Program-made: the position numbers and the translations under genes
Shown here: positions 16,033-27,127 of the stretch, piece after piece
How the letters are laid out: every line of letters begins with the position of its first letter
How positions within the stretch are numbered: the stretch's first letter is position 1
Notes under the pieces: generated by a model
Told to the model about the DNA's origin: nothing
The model's input: only the letters and a program-made list of their open reading frames with translations
Databases searched by the model: none
Source: an uncultured Bacillota bacterium
GTDB taxonomy: Bacteria; Bacillota_I; Bacilli_A; RF39; UBA660
Reading direction: 5' to 3'
Assembly: GCA_946626905.1 (NCBI GenBank)
Contig: CAMOVA010000001.1
Location: forward strand, 1-64,000
DNA length: 64,000 nt

Positions 16033-17451
16033 TTATTTCTCCATATCTTTCTTTACATTAATACACATTTTCTTTAAAGCTGTTGATGATATAGTAGCAC
16101 CTGAAACAGTATCTACTTTATCTAAATTATTTTGATTATCTATTAATGTTTTAATATAATTTTTATTTGTAACCAATTTATAATAATTTTCTGTTTCATT
16201 ATTTTCTATTATTTTTATTTTTGTTATTTCATTATCTTTAATATATATTTTTGCTTTAATAGGTCCTCCATTACCAACTTGTGAAACCACATAATAATTA
16301 TCTTTCTTTTCTATTATTTTAAATTTTGAATCACTAGAATCACTATTAATATATTTATTTCCAACTAATAAACTAACACCTAATAATAAACATGTTATTA
16401 TTCCCATAGGAATTAATATTTGCATTATTGATTCTTTCTTTTTAGATCCTAATCTATCTAATAAGACAACAAACATATTCATTGTTAAAATCGATGTTAA
16501 TACTCCTTCAGGAGCACTTGTATAATTTCTAAATAAAACAGTAAGTATACCTAAACAAAATGCATATATTACTTGTCCCAAACAAGTCGTTGGACTTGTA
16601 ACAGGATCTGTAGCCATAAATACTGCTCCAAATAATAATCCTCCACTTAATATATTAAATGTTGGATACCATATTCCTTCTCCATTCATAGAGCCTATTA
16701 TTAAAGTCATTACGAATACTGTTGATACATATATTAAAGGAATTTTCCATTTGATAACTTTCTTTAATACCAAATATATATAAGCAACAATTATAAGAAT
16801 TGAACAAGTTTCACCTACTGTTCCAGGAATCATTCCAAATAAGAAATCTTTTAAATCACCATATGGTTTTACTACTTTGTCATAATTACCTATTCCATCA
16901 ATCATGTGATAATTAGTAAGTGGTGTCGCACTTCCTATTGTATCTAATTCATATTTATTTATATATCCACCATTACTATTAATAACTGAGCCATAACAAG
17001 TAAGTACAAAAAGACAACCTATAAGTGCTGGATTAAAAATATTTTGCCCAAATCCACCATATAACATTTTCCCTACAATAATTGCTACTACTGCACCTAT
17101 TATTAATATAGGTAATGGTGTATTAAGAGGTAATACTAAAGATACAAATAGTCCTGGTAAAAAACTATATGAGTTTTTTATACTGTTAATTAAATCTTTA
17201 TTTTTCTTTTTTAATACTAGATATGTATATATTGTTTCAGTAATAAAACTAGTAAATGTTCCTACAAAAACAAATATAAGTGGATAAAACATTCCATATG
17301 TATCAGTTAAATTATGTTTGTATAATACTACACCATTTTTATAAAATGAAAATAAAATGATTGGTAGTAAAGCTACTACTAAATGAAGCATAATCTTATT
17401 AGTTTTATTAGGGCTTTTTATGTATGGCCCTTTATAAGTATTAAATTCCAT
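16033..17451 (-). CDS. rnfD: RnfD-RnfG fusion protein
   Basis: Fusion of two Rnf subunits (472 aa). Residues 1-~338 are RnfD, a multi-helix membrane protein with the flavinylation-type motif DTIGSATPLTN (T176) and the family C-terminal motif VVLLDRLG. Residues ~342-366 are an extra helix, and ~375-472 are an RnfG-type FMN-binding domain with DTVSGAT (S450-T453), which fits the ApbE flavin-transferase consensus Dxx(S/T)GAT. RnfG is usually a separate gene of about 180-210 aa; here its domain is shortened and attached to RnfD, so two covalent FMN sites may sit on one chain. The start overlaps the rnfC stop by one base. Confidence 0.88.
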   Translation of the reverse strand: MEFNTYKGPYIKSPNKTNKIMLHLVVALLPIILFSFYKNGVVLYKHNLTDTYGMFYPLIFVFVGTFTSFITETIYTYLVLKKKNKDLINSIKNSYSFLPGLFVSLVLPLNTPLPILIIGAVVAIIVGKMLYGGFGQNIFNPALIGCLFVLTCYGSVINSNGGYINKYELDTIGSATPLTNYHMIDGIGNYDKVVKPYGDLKDFLFGMIPGTVGETCSILIIVAYIYLVLKKVIKWKIPLIYVSTVFVMTLIIGSMNGEGIWYPTFNILSGGLLFGAVFMATDPVTSPTTCLGQVIYAFCLGILTVLFRNYTSAPEGVLTSILTMNMFVVLLDRLGSKKKESIMQILIPMGIITCLLLGVSLLVGNKYINSDSSDSKFKIIEKKDNYYVVSQVGNGGPIKAKIYIKDNEITKIKIIENNETENYYKLVTNKNYIKTLIDNQNNLDKVDTVSGATISSTALKKMCINVKKDMEK

Positions 17452-18662
17452 TATTTCACCTTACCTTTTGCTTCCTTTAAATATTCACGCAAATTTATTC
17501 TAGCAGGACATATGAAAGAACATATTCCACATTCTATACATCTTGAAACATCTAATCTTTTTAATTCCTCTTTATCATTTATATTATCTTTTACTAATAC
17601 TGGGCATATTTTTGCTGGACAATGATCACTACATTTTCCACATCTAATACAAGTAGTTGCAATATCTTCTTTTGCTTTTTTTAATGCCAAAACGGCATTA
17701 ACACTTGGATCTAATACAAATGATTCTTTTGATAAAGAATATCCCATCATAGGACCACCTGATATTAATGTAACATCATCATTTTTATACCCTTTATAAA
17801 TATCTTTCAATTCTTCAAATAATGTTCCTATTTTTATTTTAACGTTTATTTTTTTCTTAAATGATTCTCCACTAATAGTTATTACTCTTTCAATTAGTGG
17901 TTTACCTTCTAATGCTTCAGATATTGAATAAATTGTTGAAGCATTTGAAACAACTATATTTTTTTCAGTTGGTAATTTTTCATAATCTGTATGTTTTATA
18001 TATCTAACAAGTGATTTTTCCCATCCCATTGGATATAAATTTGGCACTTGTACTACTGAAATAAAATCATAAGAATTAATTGCTGGTATAATTTTTTCAA
18101 GTAAATTTCTATTACCAATTTTAATAGCAATAATTATCTCTTCTATAGAAAATATTTCTTTTATTTGCTCTAGTGCCTTTACAATTTTATTTATATATTT
18201 AAAACATACAACATTATCAGCTGTTATATATGGTTCACATTCAACAGCATTTACTATTAATGTTTTGATTTCATTATCATATTTTATATATGAAGGAAAT
18301 CCATTACCACTTAATCCTATAATTCCTTTTTCTTTTAACAATTCTATAAAATCTTCTTTTGTTTTAACAATAGGCTTTTTAAAACTATGATTTTCTTTAA
18401 AATCATTTTCTATTTCTAAAAATTTACATACATTATTTTTTGAATCCAATAGCTCTACTATTTTAGTTACTTTACCACTAACACTACTATTAATAAAATA
18501 ATTTCTCTCAATTATTTTATCTCCCATTTTAACTTTATCATTTTCTTTAACAAGTAATTTATCTTTTTCATCTATTTTAAAATATACATATTTAGGATTC
18601 AAAAATTCTTTTAATTTATATTTTGTATCTTTTTTATTTGCTTTTAATCTAATGCCTATCAT
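17451..18662 (-). CDS. rnfC: RnfC NADH:ferredoxin oxidoreductase subunit
   Basis: Peripheral Rnf subunit (403 aa) that exchanges electrons between NAD and the complex via FMN and Fe-S centres. The RnfC barrel-sandwich N-terminus is followed by the nucleotide/FMN domain (GLSGNGFPSYIKY, NAVECEPYITAD) and two C-terminal [4Fe-4S] motifs at ~338-348 (CIRCGKCSDHC) and ~375-385 (CIECGICSFIC). First gene of the operon C-(D-G)-29aa-E-A-43aa-B. Rnf couples ferredoxin oxidation and NAD reduction to Na+ or H+ export. Confidence 0.96.
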   Translation of the reverse strand: MIGIRLKANKKDTKYKLKEFLNPKYVYFKIDEKDKLLVKENDKVKMGDKIIERNYFINSSVSGKVTKIVELLDSKNNVCKFLEIENDFKENHSFKKPIVKTKEDFIELLKEKGIIGLSGNGFPSYIKYDNEIKTLIVNAVECEPYITADNVVCFKYINKIVKALEQIKEIFSIEEIIIAIKIGNRNLLEKIIPAINSYDFISVVQVPNLYPMGWEKSLVRYIKHTDYEKLPTEKNIVVSNASTIYSISEALEGKPLIERVITISGESFKKKINVKIKIGTLFEELKDIYKGYKNDDVTLISGGPMMGYSLSKESFVLDPSVNAVLALKKAKEDIATTCIRCGKCSDHCPAKICPVLVKDNINDKEELKRLDVSRCIECGICSFICPARINLREYLKEAKGKVK

Positions 18663-18679
18663 TATATCACCCTATTTCA

Positions 18680-18708
18680 ATTATACTCTATTTACCAGTT
18701 AAATACAA
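18680..18708 (-). promoter_or_regulatory. Promoter of rnf operon
   Basis: Minus-strand TTGTAT (18708-18703), 17-base spacer, TATAAT (18685-18680), 18 bases before the rnfC ATG. Confidence 0.65.
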
Positions 18709-18712
18709 ATAA

Positions 18713-18732
18713 AAACTAGATAAATCTAGTTT
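18713..18732 (-). terminator. Terminator of murD-eno
   Basis: Stem AAACTAGAT/ATCTAGTTT with a two-base loop, followed on the minus strand by a T-rich run; it begins within the eno stop codon. Confidence 0.7.
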
Positions 18733-19958
18733 AATTCTTCACTTATTCTAAGTAGTTCATTATATTTACAAATTCTATCAGTTCTAGACATAGAACCTGT
18801 TTTAATTTGACCTAAATCAAGTCCAACTGCAAGTGATGATATTGTTGTATCTTCTGTTTCACCGCTTCTATGAGAAATGATAGTTTTATAGTTATTTGCT
18901 TTAGCAAGTTCTATTGTTTCTAATGTTTCTGTTATTGTTCCTATTTGATTTACTTTTAATAAAATTGCATTACCAGCTTTCATTTCAATAGCTTTTTGTA
19001 AATACTCTTTATTAGTTACAAATAAATCATCACCAACTAATTGAATTCTATCACCAATTCTTTTTGTTATTTCACTAAATCCTTCAAAGTCATTTTCGTA
19101 AACAGGATCTTCTATTGAGATAATTGGATACTTATTAACTAATTCTTCATAAAAAGAAATTAATTCTTCTTTTGTTAGTGATTTATTTTCACCTACTAAT
19201 TCATATCTTTCAGTATCTTTATTATAAAATTCACTAGCAGCAACATCTATTCCTAAATAAACATTTTCACCTGGTTTATATCCAGCACGATTTATTGCTT
19301 CAATTATTAAATCAAATGCTTCACTATTAGAGTTTAAATCTGGAGCAAATCCTCCTTCATCACCTACTGATGTTACAAGTGATTTTTCTTTCAACACTTT
19401 TTTTAATGAATGAAATATTTCACTACCCATTCTAATTCTTTCATTAATTGTATTAGCAAATGGTATAATCATAAATTCTTGAAAATCTAATTTATTATCA
19501 GCATGAGCTCCACCATTTATGATATTCATCATAGGATATGGTAAATTTTTACCATCACCAATATATTTATGAAGTGGAACTTTTTTAGAAATTGCAGCAG
19601 CTTTCAAATTAGCCATCGATACACCTAATATAGCATTAGCGCCTAAATTAGATTTTGTCTTTGTACCATCTAATTTTATCATAGCATAATCAAGTTCTTT
19701 TTGATTATAAGCATCCATTCCAACAACTAATTCTTTTATAGGTCCATTAACATTATTAACAGCCTTTAAAACACCTAATCCATTATATCTACTAGAATCA
19801 CCATCTCTAAGTTCTAAAGCTTCTCTACTTCCTGTAGATGCTCCACTAGGAACTGATGCTCGTCCTAATGTACCATCTTCTAATATTACATCTACTTCTA
19901 CTGTAGGATTACCTCTAGAATCAAGTATTTCTCTAGCCACTATATTTTCTATTTTCAT
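18726..19958 (-). CDS. eno: Enolase
   Basis: Glycolytic enolase (410 aa), converting 2-phosphoglycerate to phosphoenolpyruvate. Family motifs are all present: [15 protein letters not shown] at the N-terminus, [12 protein letters not shown], the Mg2+-binding SIEDP and [15 protein letters not shown] and [13 protein letters not shown]-led frame opens at 19967, but the ATG at 19958 has AGAAGGTG at proper spacing and fits the family N-terminus. It follows murD by one base. Slightly shorter than the usual ~430 aa. Confidence 0.97.
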   Translation of the reverse strand: MKIENIVAREILDSRGNPTVEVDVILEDGTLGRASVPSGASTGSREALELRDGDSSRYNGLGVLKAVNNVNGPIKELVVGMDAYNQKELDYAMIKLDGTKTKSNLGANAILGVSMANLKAAAISKKVPLHKYIGDGKNLPYPMMNIINGGAHADNKLDFQEFMIIPFANTINERIRMGSEIFHSLKKVLKEKSLVTSVGDEGGFAPDLNSNSEAFDLIIEAINRAGYKPGENVYLGIDVAASEFYNKDTERYELVGENKSLTKEELISFYEELVNKYPIISIEDPVYENDFEGFSEITKRIGDRIQLVGDDLFVTNKEYLQKAIEMKAGNAILLKVNQIGTITETLETIELAKANNYKTIISHRSGETEDTTISSLAVGLDLGQIKTGSMSRTDRICKYNELLRISEELN

Positions 19959-19959
19959 A

Positions 19960-21297
19960 TTATTCACCTTCTAATTCTTTTACTAAATCTTTAAATAAGT
20001 TACCTCTTTCTTCAAAAGTCTTAAATTGATCCCAAGAAGCACAAGCTGGTGAAAGTAAAACAACATCATTTGTTTCACTTAATTCATAAGCTTTTTTTAC
20101 AGATTCATTTAAATTTTCAAATACATAACATTCTTTATTACATCCATCTGCGAACTCTTTTATTTTTTCTTTAGTTTCACCATAACAAACAATTGCTTTT
20201 ACATTATCCATATAATCCTTCAAAGGATCAAATGGAATATTTCTATCTAATCCACCCATTATAAGAATTGTAGGATTTTTAAATGTATTTAAAGCAGTAA
20301 TTGTTGCTTCATTGTTTGTTGACTTTGAATCATTATAATAGTCTACTCCATTTACTGTTTTGACAAATTCAATACGATGTTCAACACCACCAAATGTCGC
20401 ATAATATTCTTTTATTAAATCATTTGAAACGCCAAATTCTTTTAATACTAATATGGCTGCCATAATATTTTCATAATTATGGATTCCTTTTATTTTTATT
20501 TCAGATGTTTTGATAACTTCTTCACCTTTATAGTAAATAGTATCATCTTTTAAATATGCATCTTTTTCTTCATTTATAGAAAAGTATTTTTTATTTGATT
20601 TAATATCTTTTGTTAATTCCATTACATCATCATTATCATAATTTAAGATTGCTAAATCATTTTCCGTATGATTATTAAATATACGTTTTTTCATTGCTTT
20701 ATATATTTCATAAGTACCATGAAAATCAATATGAGCATGAACTAAATTAAGTAATAAACTTATATCAGTTTTAAAATCATACATATCACACAATTGATGA
20801 TCAGATATTTCCATAACTAAAATAGAATTTTCTTTTATTTCATTAACTATACTAGCTAAAGGATAACCTATATTTCCACCTAAATATACATTATCAAATT
20901 GTTTTTTTAGTATTTCATATATCATTGTAGTAGTTGTCGTTTTTCCATTTGAACCAGTAATCCCTACTATCTTTACATTTTCAGGTAAAAAATGATATGC
21001 ACACTCTATTTCATTTATGATTTTCATACCCATACTTCTTGCTTTTTCAACCACTGGATTATTTGCTGGAATACCAGGGTTTTTAATCATAATATCAAAT
21101 GTATCATCTATTAAATCTACTTGATTAGTAGTTATTTCTACTTTAACTCCTAATTCTTCTAATTCTTTTACATGATCAGCATCTTGTTCTTTACCATCTG
21201 TTATTAATATTTCATTATTATATTTTGATAATAGTTTTGCTACCTCATAACCACTCTTGGCCATACCAAATATAAATATTTTTTTATTTTCAAACAT
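19960..21297 (-). CDS. murD: UDP-N-acetylmuramoyl-L-alanine--D-glutamate ligase
   Basis: Cytoplasmic peptidoglycan precursor ligase (445 aa) adding D-Glu to UDP-MurNAc-L-Ala. Rossmann-like N-terminal domain ([15 protein letters not shown]), central ATPase domain with P-loop [12 protein letters not shown] (~117-127), [12 protein letters not shown] and GVEHRIEFV, and C-terminal NDSKSTN and [12 protein letters not shown]. Complete length. Cotranscribed with eno, an unusual pairing. Confidence 0.96.
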   Translation of the reverse strand: MFENKKIFIFGMAKSGYEVAKLLSKYNNEILITDGKEQDADHVKELEELGVKVEITTNQVDLIDDTFDIMIKNPGIPANNPVVEKARSMGMKIINEIECAYHFLPENVKIVGITGSNGKTTTTTMIYEILKKQFDNVYLGGNIGYPLASIVNEIKENSILVMEISDHQLCDMYDFKTDISLLLNLVHAHIDFHGTYEIYKAMKKRIFNNHTENDLAILNYDNDDVMELTKDIKSNKKYFSINEEKDAYLKDDTIYYKGEEVIKTSEIKIKGIHNYENIMAAILVLKEFGVSNDLIKEYYATFGGVEHRIEFVKTVNGVDYYNDSKSTNNEATITALNTFKNPTILIMGGLDRNIPFDPLKDYMDNVKAIVCYGETKEKIKEFADGCNKECYVFENLNESVKKAYELSETNDVVLLSPACASWDQFKTFEERGNLFKDLVKELEGE

Positions 21298-21314
21298 AAC
21301 TATTCACCCATTAC

Positions 21315-21343
21315 ATTATATCAAAAAATTTATTTAATGTTAA
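21315..21343 (-). promoter_or_regulatory. Promoter of murD-eno
   Basis: Minus-strand TTAACA (21343-21338), 17-base spacer, TATAAT (21320-21315), 18 bases before the murD ATG. A divergent -10 TATAAT for the FemAB gene lies at 21369-21374 without a clear -35. Confidence 0.65.
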
Positions 21344-21397
21344 TATATATTTTAATATTAAAATATGTTATAATATCTTATGTAAAGGAGGGATATT

Positions 21398-22639
21398 ATG
21401 ATGTTAAAAGAATTAACAATTAATGAATTTGAAATGTTTAAAAGAAACTATAATATTAGTTCTGTTTATCAAAGTGCAGCATATATGAGTGTTATGAGTC
21501 AAGAAAACTTTGAAACTGTTTTATTAGGTCTTATTGATAACAATAATATTTTAGCTGCATCATTAATTTTAATTGATAAAAACAAAAAATTACGAAGAGC
21601 ATTTGCTCCTAAAGGATTTTTAATTGATTATAACAATTTAAATTTACTTTCATATTTTACTAATGAAGTAAAAAAATATTTATCTAAAAAAAATGTAATG
21701 TCATTAAAAATATCCCCACCCATAACTAAAGTTATTACTGATTTTAAATACAATATTTTTAATTATAATAATTATTATGATAATATGTTATTTAATCTTA
21801 ATAAAGTTGGTTTTAAACACCTAGGATACAACAATTATTTTGAAGCATTAAAACCAAGATTTGAAGCTATACTAGATATAACTACTCCTTACTATATTTT
21901 ATTTAAAAATATCAAAAAAGAATTTAGAACAAAAATTAGAAGTGCGGAAGCAAATGGTATAAAAATATATAAAGGAAATGAAAAAGATCTAGAATATTTA
22001 TATAATCAAATTAAATTAAAATATCCAAGAAAATTTGAGTATTTCTTACATACATATAATGAATTTAACAAATATAAAAATATTGATTTATATTTTGCTA
22101 AACTAGATACTCAACACTACTTAGATTATTTACAAAAAGAATTAATAAAGCAAGAAAATGAATGTGCTCATTTTAATACATTAATATCAAGTAATAATGA
22201 GAAAAATGAACAAAATTTAGCTAGAAAAATGAGAGCTGATCAAGAATTAAACAGAATTAGAAAACAACTAGTAAAAGCAACTAGATATTTAAAGGATAAT
22301 CCAAATGGAATCATTATTTCAACTGCTTTAGTTATTAAAGATAATGAAGAAGCATACTTATTAGTAGATGGATATGATAAAAAGTATAAATATTTAAATG
22401 CTAAACATTTATTAATCTGGAAATTAATAGAAAATTATTCTAATCAAGGATATAGAATCTTAAATTTAGGTGGAATAACTAATCCTAATTTAAAAAATAA
22501 TCAGTATCAAGGATTAAATGATTTCAAATTAAACTTTAATACACTATGTTATGAATATATTGGAGATTTAGAAATAACTTGTAATGATACATTAGCTTTT
22601 CTTTCTAAAACGCCATTAAAAAGCATATTAAAAATCTGA
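21398..22639 (+). CDS. FemAB/FemX-family peptidoglycan bridge aminoacyltransferase
   Basis: Fem-family protein (413 aa) with two GNAT-like halves (~5-160 and ~165-405) split by a helical arm at ~225-295 rich in Lys/Glu/Asn, as in the FemA coiled-coil arm. Typical motifs are SSVYQSAAYM, FAPKGFLIDY, FRTKIRSAEANG, a conserved feature of the acceptor site, and LNLGGI near 365. Such enzymes add amino acids from aminoacyl-tRNA to the lipid II stem to build the interpeptide bridge. Which residue it adds cannot be told. AAGGAGGG precedes two adjacent ATGs (21398 and 21401). It is monocistronic, divergent from murD. Confidence 0.88.
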   Translation: MMLKELTINEFEMFKRNYNISSVYQSAAYMSVMSQENFETVLLGLIDNNNILAASLILIDKNKKLRRAFAPKGFLIDYNNLNLLSYFTNEVKKYLSKKNVMSLKISPPITKVITDFKYNIFNYNNYYDNMLFNLNKVGFKHLGYNNYFEALKPRFEAILDITTPYYILFKNIKKEFRTKIRSAEANGIKIYKGNEKDLEYLYNQIKLKYPRKFEYFLHTYNEFNKYKNIDLYFAKLDTQHYLDYLQKELIKQENECAHFNTLISSNNEKNEQNLARKMRADQELNRIRKQLVKATRYLKDNPNGIIISTALVIKDNEEAYLLVDGYDKKYKYLNAKHLLIWKLIENYSNQGYRILNLGGITNPNLKNNQYQGLNDFKLNFNTLCYEYIGDLEITCNDTLAFLSKTPLKSILKI

Positions 22640-22655
22640 TATAATCAGATTTTTT
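22630..22655 (+). terminator. Terminator of FemAB-family gene
   Basis: AAAAATCTGAT (22630-22640) pairs with ATCAGATTTTT (22644-22654), ending in a T run; contains the TGA stop. Confidence 0.8.
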
Positions 22656-22672
22656 ATTTAATATAAACATAA

Positions 22673-22700
22673 AAAAACATACTTTTTCAAGTATGTTTTT
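22673..22700 (-). terminator. Terminator of rpsL-rpsG-fusA-tuf operon
   Basis: A 12-bp stem, AAAAACATACTT/AAGTATGTTTTT, with a four-base loop and T run on the minus strand, just after tuf. Confidence 0.85.
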
Positions 22701-22714
22701 ATTATTTACATTAA

Positions 22715-23899
22715 TTATTTAATAATTTCAGAAATGTTTCCTGAACCAACTGTTCTACCACCTTCACGGATTGAGAATTTAGTTCCGTTTTCAATAGCGA
22801 TTGGAGCAATTAATTCAACTGTCATTTCAACATTGTCTCCTGGCATAACCATTTCAACACCTTCTGGTAATTCAATAACACCAGTTACGTCTGTAGTTCT
22901 GAAATAGAATTGTGGACGATAGTTGCTGAAGAATGGAGTATGTCTTCCACCTTCTTCTTTGCTTAGTACATAAACTTGAGCTTTGAATTTAGTGTGTGGA
23001 GTAACTGAACCTGGTTTTGCTAATACTTGACCACGTTCTACATCATCTCTTGAGATACCACGTAATAAGATACCTGCGTTATCTCCTGCTTGTGCATAGT
23101 CTAATTGTTTACGGAACATTTCAATTCCTGTAACAACTGATTTTTGAGTATCTCTTAAACCAACGATTTCAACTTCATCATTTAATTTTAATTGTCCTCT
23201 TTCAACACGACCTGTAACAACAGTTCCACGTCCTGTAATTGTAAATACATCTTCAATTGGCATTAAGAATGGTTTGTCTAATTCATGAGTTGGAGTTTCA
23301 ATCCATGAGTCAACAGCATCCATTAATTCGTCAATTTTACCAGTCCAAGCTGGATCTCCTTCAAGAGCTTTTAATGCAGATCCTCTAATGATTGGAGTAT
23401 TGTCTCCATCGAATCCGTATTCGTTTAATAATTCACGAATTTCCATTTCAACTAAGTCTAATAATTCTTCGTCATCAACCATATCACATTTGTTCATGAA
23501 TACAACCATACGAGGTACACCAACTTGACGTGATAATAAGATATGTTCACGAGTTTGTGCCATAGGTCCGTCAGTTGCAGCTATAACTAAGATAGCTCCG
23601 TCCATTTGAGCAGCACCTGTAATCATGTTTTTAACATAGTCAGCATGTCCTGGACAGTCTACGTGTGCGTAGTGTCTTTTTTCAGTTGAGTATTCGATAT
23701 GTGCAGTATTAATTGTAATACCACGTTCTCTTTCTTCTGGAGCTTTGTCGATATTAGCGAAATCAACAGCTTCATTTCCGTATTTTCCTGCTAAACATTT
23801 TGAAATTGCAGCAGTTAAAGTAGTTTTACCATGGTCTACGTGTCCGATAGTACCAATGTTAACATGTTCTTTTGAACGATCATATTTTGCTTTTGCCAT
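22715..23899 (-). CDS. tuf: Translation elongation factor Tu
   Basis: EF-Tu (394 aa) delivers aminoacyl-tRNA to the ribosome. GTPase motifs [24 protein letters not shown] and GSALKAL, the switch RGITINTAH, and domains 2-3 are all present and full length. The frame is open to 23926, but AAAGGAGG places the start at 23899 ([12 protein letters not shown]). Codons here are less AT-biased than in neighbouring accessory genes, as expected for high expression. A possible internal promoter precedes it. Confidence 0.98.
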   Translation of the reverse strand: MAKAKYDRSKEHVNIGTIGHVDHGKTTLTAAISKCLAGKYGNEAVDFANIDKAPEERERGITINTAHIEYSTEKRHYAHVDCPGHADYVKNMITGAAQMDGAILVIAATDGPMAQTREHILLSRQVGVPRMVVFMNKCDMVDDEELLDLVEMEIRELLNEYGFDGDNTPIIRGSALKALEGDPAWTGKIDELMDAVDSWIETPTHELDKPFLMPIEDVFTITGRGTVVTGRVERGQLKLNDEVEIVGLRDTQKSVVTGIEMFRKQLDYAQAGDNAGILLRGISRDDVERGQVLAKPGSVTPHTKFKAQVYVLSKEEGGRHTPFFSNYRPQFYFRTTDVTGVIELPEGVEMVMPGDNVEMTVELIAPIAIENGTKFSIREGGRTVGSGNISEIIK

Positions 23900-23930
23900 A
23901 ATTTTTCCTCCTTTTATTACATACAAATAT

Positions 23931-23959
23931 ATTTTATATTATTGGCATAAAAATTTCAA
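23931..23959 (-). promoter_or_regulatory. Possible internal promoter of tuf
   Basis: Minus-strand TTGAAA (23959-23954), 17-base spacer, TAAAAT (23936-23931) in the fusA-tuf gap. Would allow extra tuf expression; tentative. Confidence 0.4.
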
Positions 23960-23969
23960 GTGTTTTATA

Positions 23970-26042
23970 TTAATTTGTTCCATTTTTCTTTATTATTTCG
24001 TCTTGGATATTCTTTGGAACTTCTTCATAATGATCGAATACCATAGTGAAGTTTCCTCTACCTTGTGTATTAGATCTTAATGAAGTAACATATCCAAACA
24101 TTTCAGCAAGTGGTACCATTGCATCAATTGCTAGAGCATTTCCTCTTGATTCTTGACCCATTGGTTTACCTCTTCTTGAAGTAATGTCACCCATTACATT
24201 TCCTAGATATTCATCTGGTACAACAACTTGTACTTTCATGATTGGTTCTAGAATAACAGGTTTACATTTATTTTTAGCTTCTTTTAATGCTAATGAAGCA
24301 GCTATTTTGAAAGCCATTTCTGATGAGTCTACATCATGGTAAGATCCATCAAATAATGTTGCTTTAACATCAATCATTGGGAATCCAGCTAAAACACCAG
24401 TTTCCATAGCTTCTTGTAATCCTTTATCAGTAACTGGAATATATTCTCTTGGAACAACTCCACCTACTACAGCATCAACGAATTCATAACCTTTATCTTT
24501 ATTAGGTTCGAATTTAACCCATACATGTCCATATTGTCCACGTCCACCTGATTGTTTGATATATTTACCTTCACATTCAGCTGTTTGTGTAATTGTTTCA
24601 CGATAAGAAACTTGTGGTTTACCAATATTAGCTTCTACATTGAATTCTCTTTTCATTCTATCTACGATGATATCAAGGTGTAATTCACCCATACCAGCGA
24701 TAATAGTTTGACCAGTTTCATGATTTGTTGAAGCTCTAAATGTTGGATCTTCTTCTGCTAATTTTTGTAAAGCTATAGCCATTTTATCTTGATCTGCTTT
24801 TGATTTAGGTTCTACTGTAAGTTCAATAACAGGTTCTGGGAATTCCATTGATTCTAGGATACATGGATGTTTTTCATCACATAAAGTATCTCCTGTTGTT
24901 GTATCTTTAAATCCTACAGCTGCTGCTATATCTCCTGTATATACTTCAGATATTTCAGTACGATTGTTAGCATGCATTTGAAGAATACGTCCTAATCTTT
25001 CTTTTTTATCTTTAGTAGCATTTAATACATATGAACCACTACTTAAGTGTCCTGAATATACTCTAAAGAATGTTAATCTACCAACGAATGGATCTGTCAT
25101 TACTTTGAATGCTAATGCACTAAATGGTTCAGAATCACTTGGATGTCTTTCAATTTCTTTACCATTCATATCTATACCTTTAATTGATTCAATATCAGTT
25201 GGAGCTGGCATGTAATCAATTACAGCATCTAAAAGTAATTTAGTTCCTTTGTTACCTAAAGCAGTACCACACATTACTGGGAAGAATTTAACTTCAAGTA
25301 CTCCTTTACGAATTGCAGCTTTGATTTGTTCAGTAGAAATTTCTTCACCTTCAAGGTATTTTTCCATTAAATCATCATCAAATTCTGCTACTGCTTCTAT
25401 TAATTCTGCTCTTTTTTCTTCTGCAGTTGCTTTTAATTCTTCTGGAATTTCTATTTCAGTTGGTTCTTCTACTTGTTGTCCATCATAATGATATGCTTTC
25501 ATTGTTACTAAATCAATAATTCCATCAAATTCTGATTCAGCACCTATTGGCCATTCAATTGGTGCATAATTTACACCTAATCTTTCTCCAATAGATTTAA
25601 GTGACATTTCAAAGCTTGCTCCTAATTTATCCATTTTATTACAGAAAATTATACGAGGTACTTTGAATTCATCTGCTTGTCTCCAAACAGTTTCAGTTTG
25701 TGGTTCTACACCTGCGTTAGAATCTAGAAGTGCAACAGCACCATCTAGTACACGAAGTGATCTTGATACTTCAACTGTAAAATCCACGTGACCTGGAGTA
25801 TCGATTATATTTAATCTATATCCTTTCCAGTATGCAGTTGTTGCAGCTGATGTAATAGTTATACCACGTTCTTGTTCTTGTTCCATCCAGTCCATTTGAG
25901 ATTCACCATCATGTGTTTCTCCAATTTTATGGATTTTGTGAGTATGGAACAAAATACGTTCAGTCATTGTTGTTTTTCCAGCATCAATGTGAGCCATGAT
26001 ACCGAAATTACGAGTATTTTCTAAGCTATATTCACGAGCCAT
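23970..26042 (-). CDS. fusA: Translation elongation factor G
   Basis: EF-G (690 aa), the translocation GTPase. Contains [37 protein letters not shown] and domains II-V to the C-terminus ([14 protein letters not shown]). Full length; AGGAAA-type RBS. Second-last gene of the str operon, 15 bases after rpsG. Confidence 0.98.
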   Translation of the reverse strand: MAREYSLENTRNFGIMAHIDAGKTTMTERILFHTHKIHKIGETHDGESQMDWMEQEQERGITITSAATTAYWKGYRLNIIDTPGHVDFTVEVSRSLRVLDGAVALLDSNAGVEPQTETVWRQADEFKVPRIIFCNKMDKLGASFEMSLKSIGERLGVNYAPIEWPIGAESEFDGIIDLVTMKAYHYDGQQVEEPTEIEIPEELKATAEEKRAELIEAVAEFDDDLMEKYLEGEEISTEQIKAAIRKGVLEVKFFPVMCGTALGNKGTKLLLDAVIDYMPAPTDIESIKGIDMNGKEIERHPSDSEPFSALAFKVMTDPFVGRLTFFRVYSGHLSSGSYVLNATKDKKERLGRILQMHANNRTEISEVYTGDIAAAVGFKDTTTGDTLCDEKHPCILESMEFPEPVIELTVEPKSKADQDKMAIALQKLAEEDPTFRASTNHETGQTIIAGMGELHLDIIVDRMKREFNVEANIGKPQVSYRETITQTAECEGKYIKQSGGRGQYGHVWVKFEPNKDKGYEFVDAVVGGVVPREYIPVTDKGLQEAMETGVLAGFPMIDVKATLFDGSYHDVDSSEMAFKIAASLALKEAKNKCKPVILEPIMKVQVVVPDEYLGNVMGDITSRRGKPMGQESRGNALAIDAMVPLAEMFGYVTSLRSNTQGRGNFTMVFDHYEEVPKNIQDEIIKKNGTN

Positions 26043-26057
26043 ACTAATTTTTCCTTT

Positions 26058-26525
26058 CTACCATCTATAATGAGCAAATGCTTTATTAGCTTCTGCCATT
26101 CTATGTGTATCTTCACGTTTTTTAACTGCAGCTCCAGTTCCTTCTGCTGCATCCATAATTTCGTTAGCTAGATTTTCAGCCATTGAATGACCTCCACGTA
26201 ATCTTGAATAATTAACTAACCAACGTAAGGCTAATGCTTGCGCTCTATCGCCTTTTATTTCAACTGGTACAGAATAGTTAGCACCACCAACACGACGTGA
26301 TTTAACTTCAAGTGCTGGTCTAATGTTTTCCATTGCTGCTTCAAAAACTTCCATTGGTTCTTTACCAGTTTTTTCTTTTATCATGTCAAATGCTTCATAT
26401 AAGATTTTTTGAGCAGTTCCTTTTTTACCATCAAGCATAATTTGATTAATTAATTTTGTAACTAATTTTGAATTATACATTGGATCTGCTAATACATCTC
26501 TTTTAACAGCACGTCTTTTACGCAT
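26058..26525 (-). CDS. rpsG: 30S ribosomal protein S7
   Basis: Primary 16S rRNA-binding protein of the 30S head (155 aa). [16 protein letters not shown]-terminus, the [10 protein letters not shown] loop and LRWLVNYSR are typical. Complete. Follows rpsL by 17 bases with a GGAGG RBS. Confidence 0.98.
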   Translation of the reverse strand: MRKRRAVKRDVLADPMYNSKLVTKLINQIMLDGKKGTAQKILYEAFDMIKEKTGKEPMEVFEAAMENIRPALEVKSRRVGGANYSVPVEIKGDRAQALALRWLVNYSRLRGGHSMAENLANEIMDAAEGTGAAVKKREDTHRMAEANKAFAHYRW

Positions 26526-26542
26526 TTAGTTTCCTCCTTCTA

Positions 26543-26953
26543 TTATTTAGGTTTTTTAGTTCCATATTTTGAACGTCCTTGACGTCTTTTATCAATTCCT
26601 GCTGTATCTAATGTTCCACGTACAATGTGATATCTAACTCCGATTAAGTCTTTAACACGACCTCCACGAATTAATACAACACTATGTTCTTGTAAGTTAT
26701 GTCCTTCACCACCAATATAAGCAGTTACTTCCATACCATTACTTAAACGTACACGAGCATATTTTCTTAATGCTGAGTTTGGTTTCTTAGGTGTCATAGT
26801 ACCTACACGAGTACAAACTCCACGTTTTTGTGGTGAGTTTTGATTAGTAGTCTTTTTAGTTCTACTATTGTATCCAACTCTAAGTACTGGTGCTTTTGGT
26901 TTTCTAGTTTTCTTTGATCTACCATTTCTAACTAATTGATTAATTGTTGACAT
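26543..26953 (-). CDS. rpsL: 30S ribosomal protein S12
   Basis: Decoding-centre protein (136 aa). [12 protein letters not shown] start, [17 protein letters not shown] including the streptomycin-relevant lysine, and [16 protein letters not shown]. Complete. First gene of the str operon; promoter at 27075-27047. Confidence 0.98.
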   Translation of the reverse strand: MSTINQLVRNGRSKKTRKPKAPVLRVGYNSRTKKTTNQNSPQKRGVCTRVGTMTPKKPNSALRKYARVRLSNGMEVTAYIGGEGHNLQEHSVVLIRGGRVKDLIGVRYHIVRGTLDTAGIDKRRQGRSKYGTKKPK

Positions 26954-26966
26954 AATTGCCTCCTCT

Positions 26967-27075
26967 CATTCCACACTTCCAGGTGTTTCTTTTTATGCCT
27001 TAATTTTAAGATTTGCCTCAACAAACCTTTAAATACATGCGTAATTAATATACCATTTTATTATATTAAAGTCAA
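26967..27075 (-). promoter_or_regulatory. str operon promoter and leader
   Basis: Minus-strand TTGACT (27075-27070), 17-base spacer, TATATT (27052-27047). The ~90-base leader contains a small hairpin ACACCTGGAAGTGT (~26980-26993) shortly before GAGGAGG. The hairpin may be a ribosomal-protein operator, but I cannot assign a known family. Confidence 0.65.
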
Positions 27076-27098
27076 TATATTTTATGCTGGTTTACATA

Positions 27099-27126
27099 AA
27101 AAAAGCAGATTTTTTTCTGCTTTTTT
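27099..27126 (-). terminator. Terminator after membrane-anchored DUF protein
   Basis: AAAAAAGCAGA/TCTGCTTTTTT, 11-bp stem with a T-rich loop and a minus-strand T run. Confidence 0.85.
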
Positions 27127-27127
27127 A

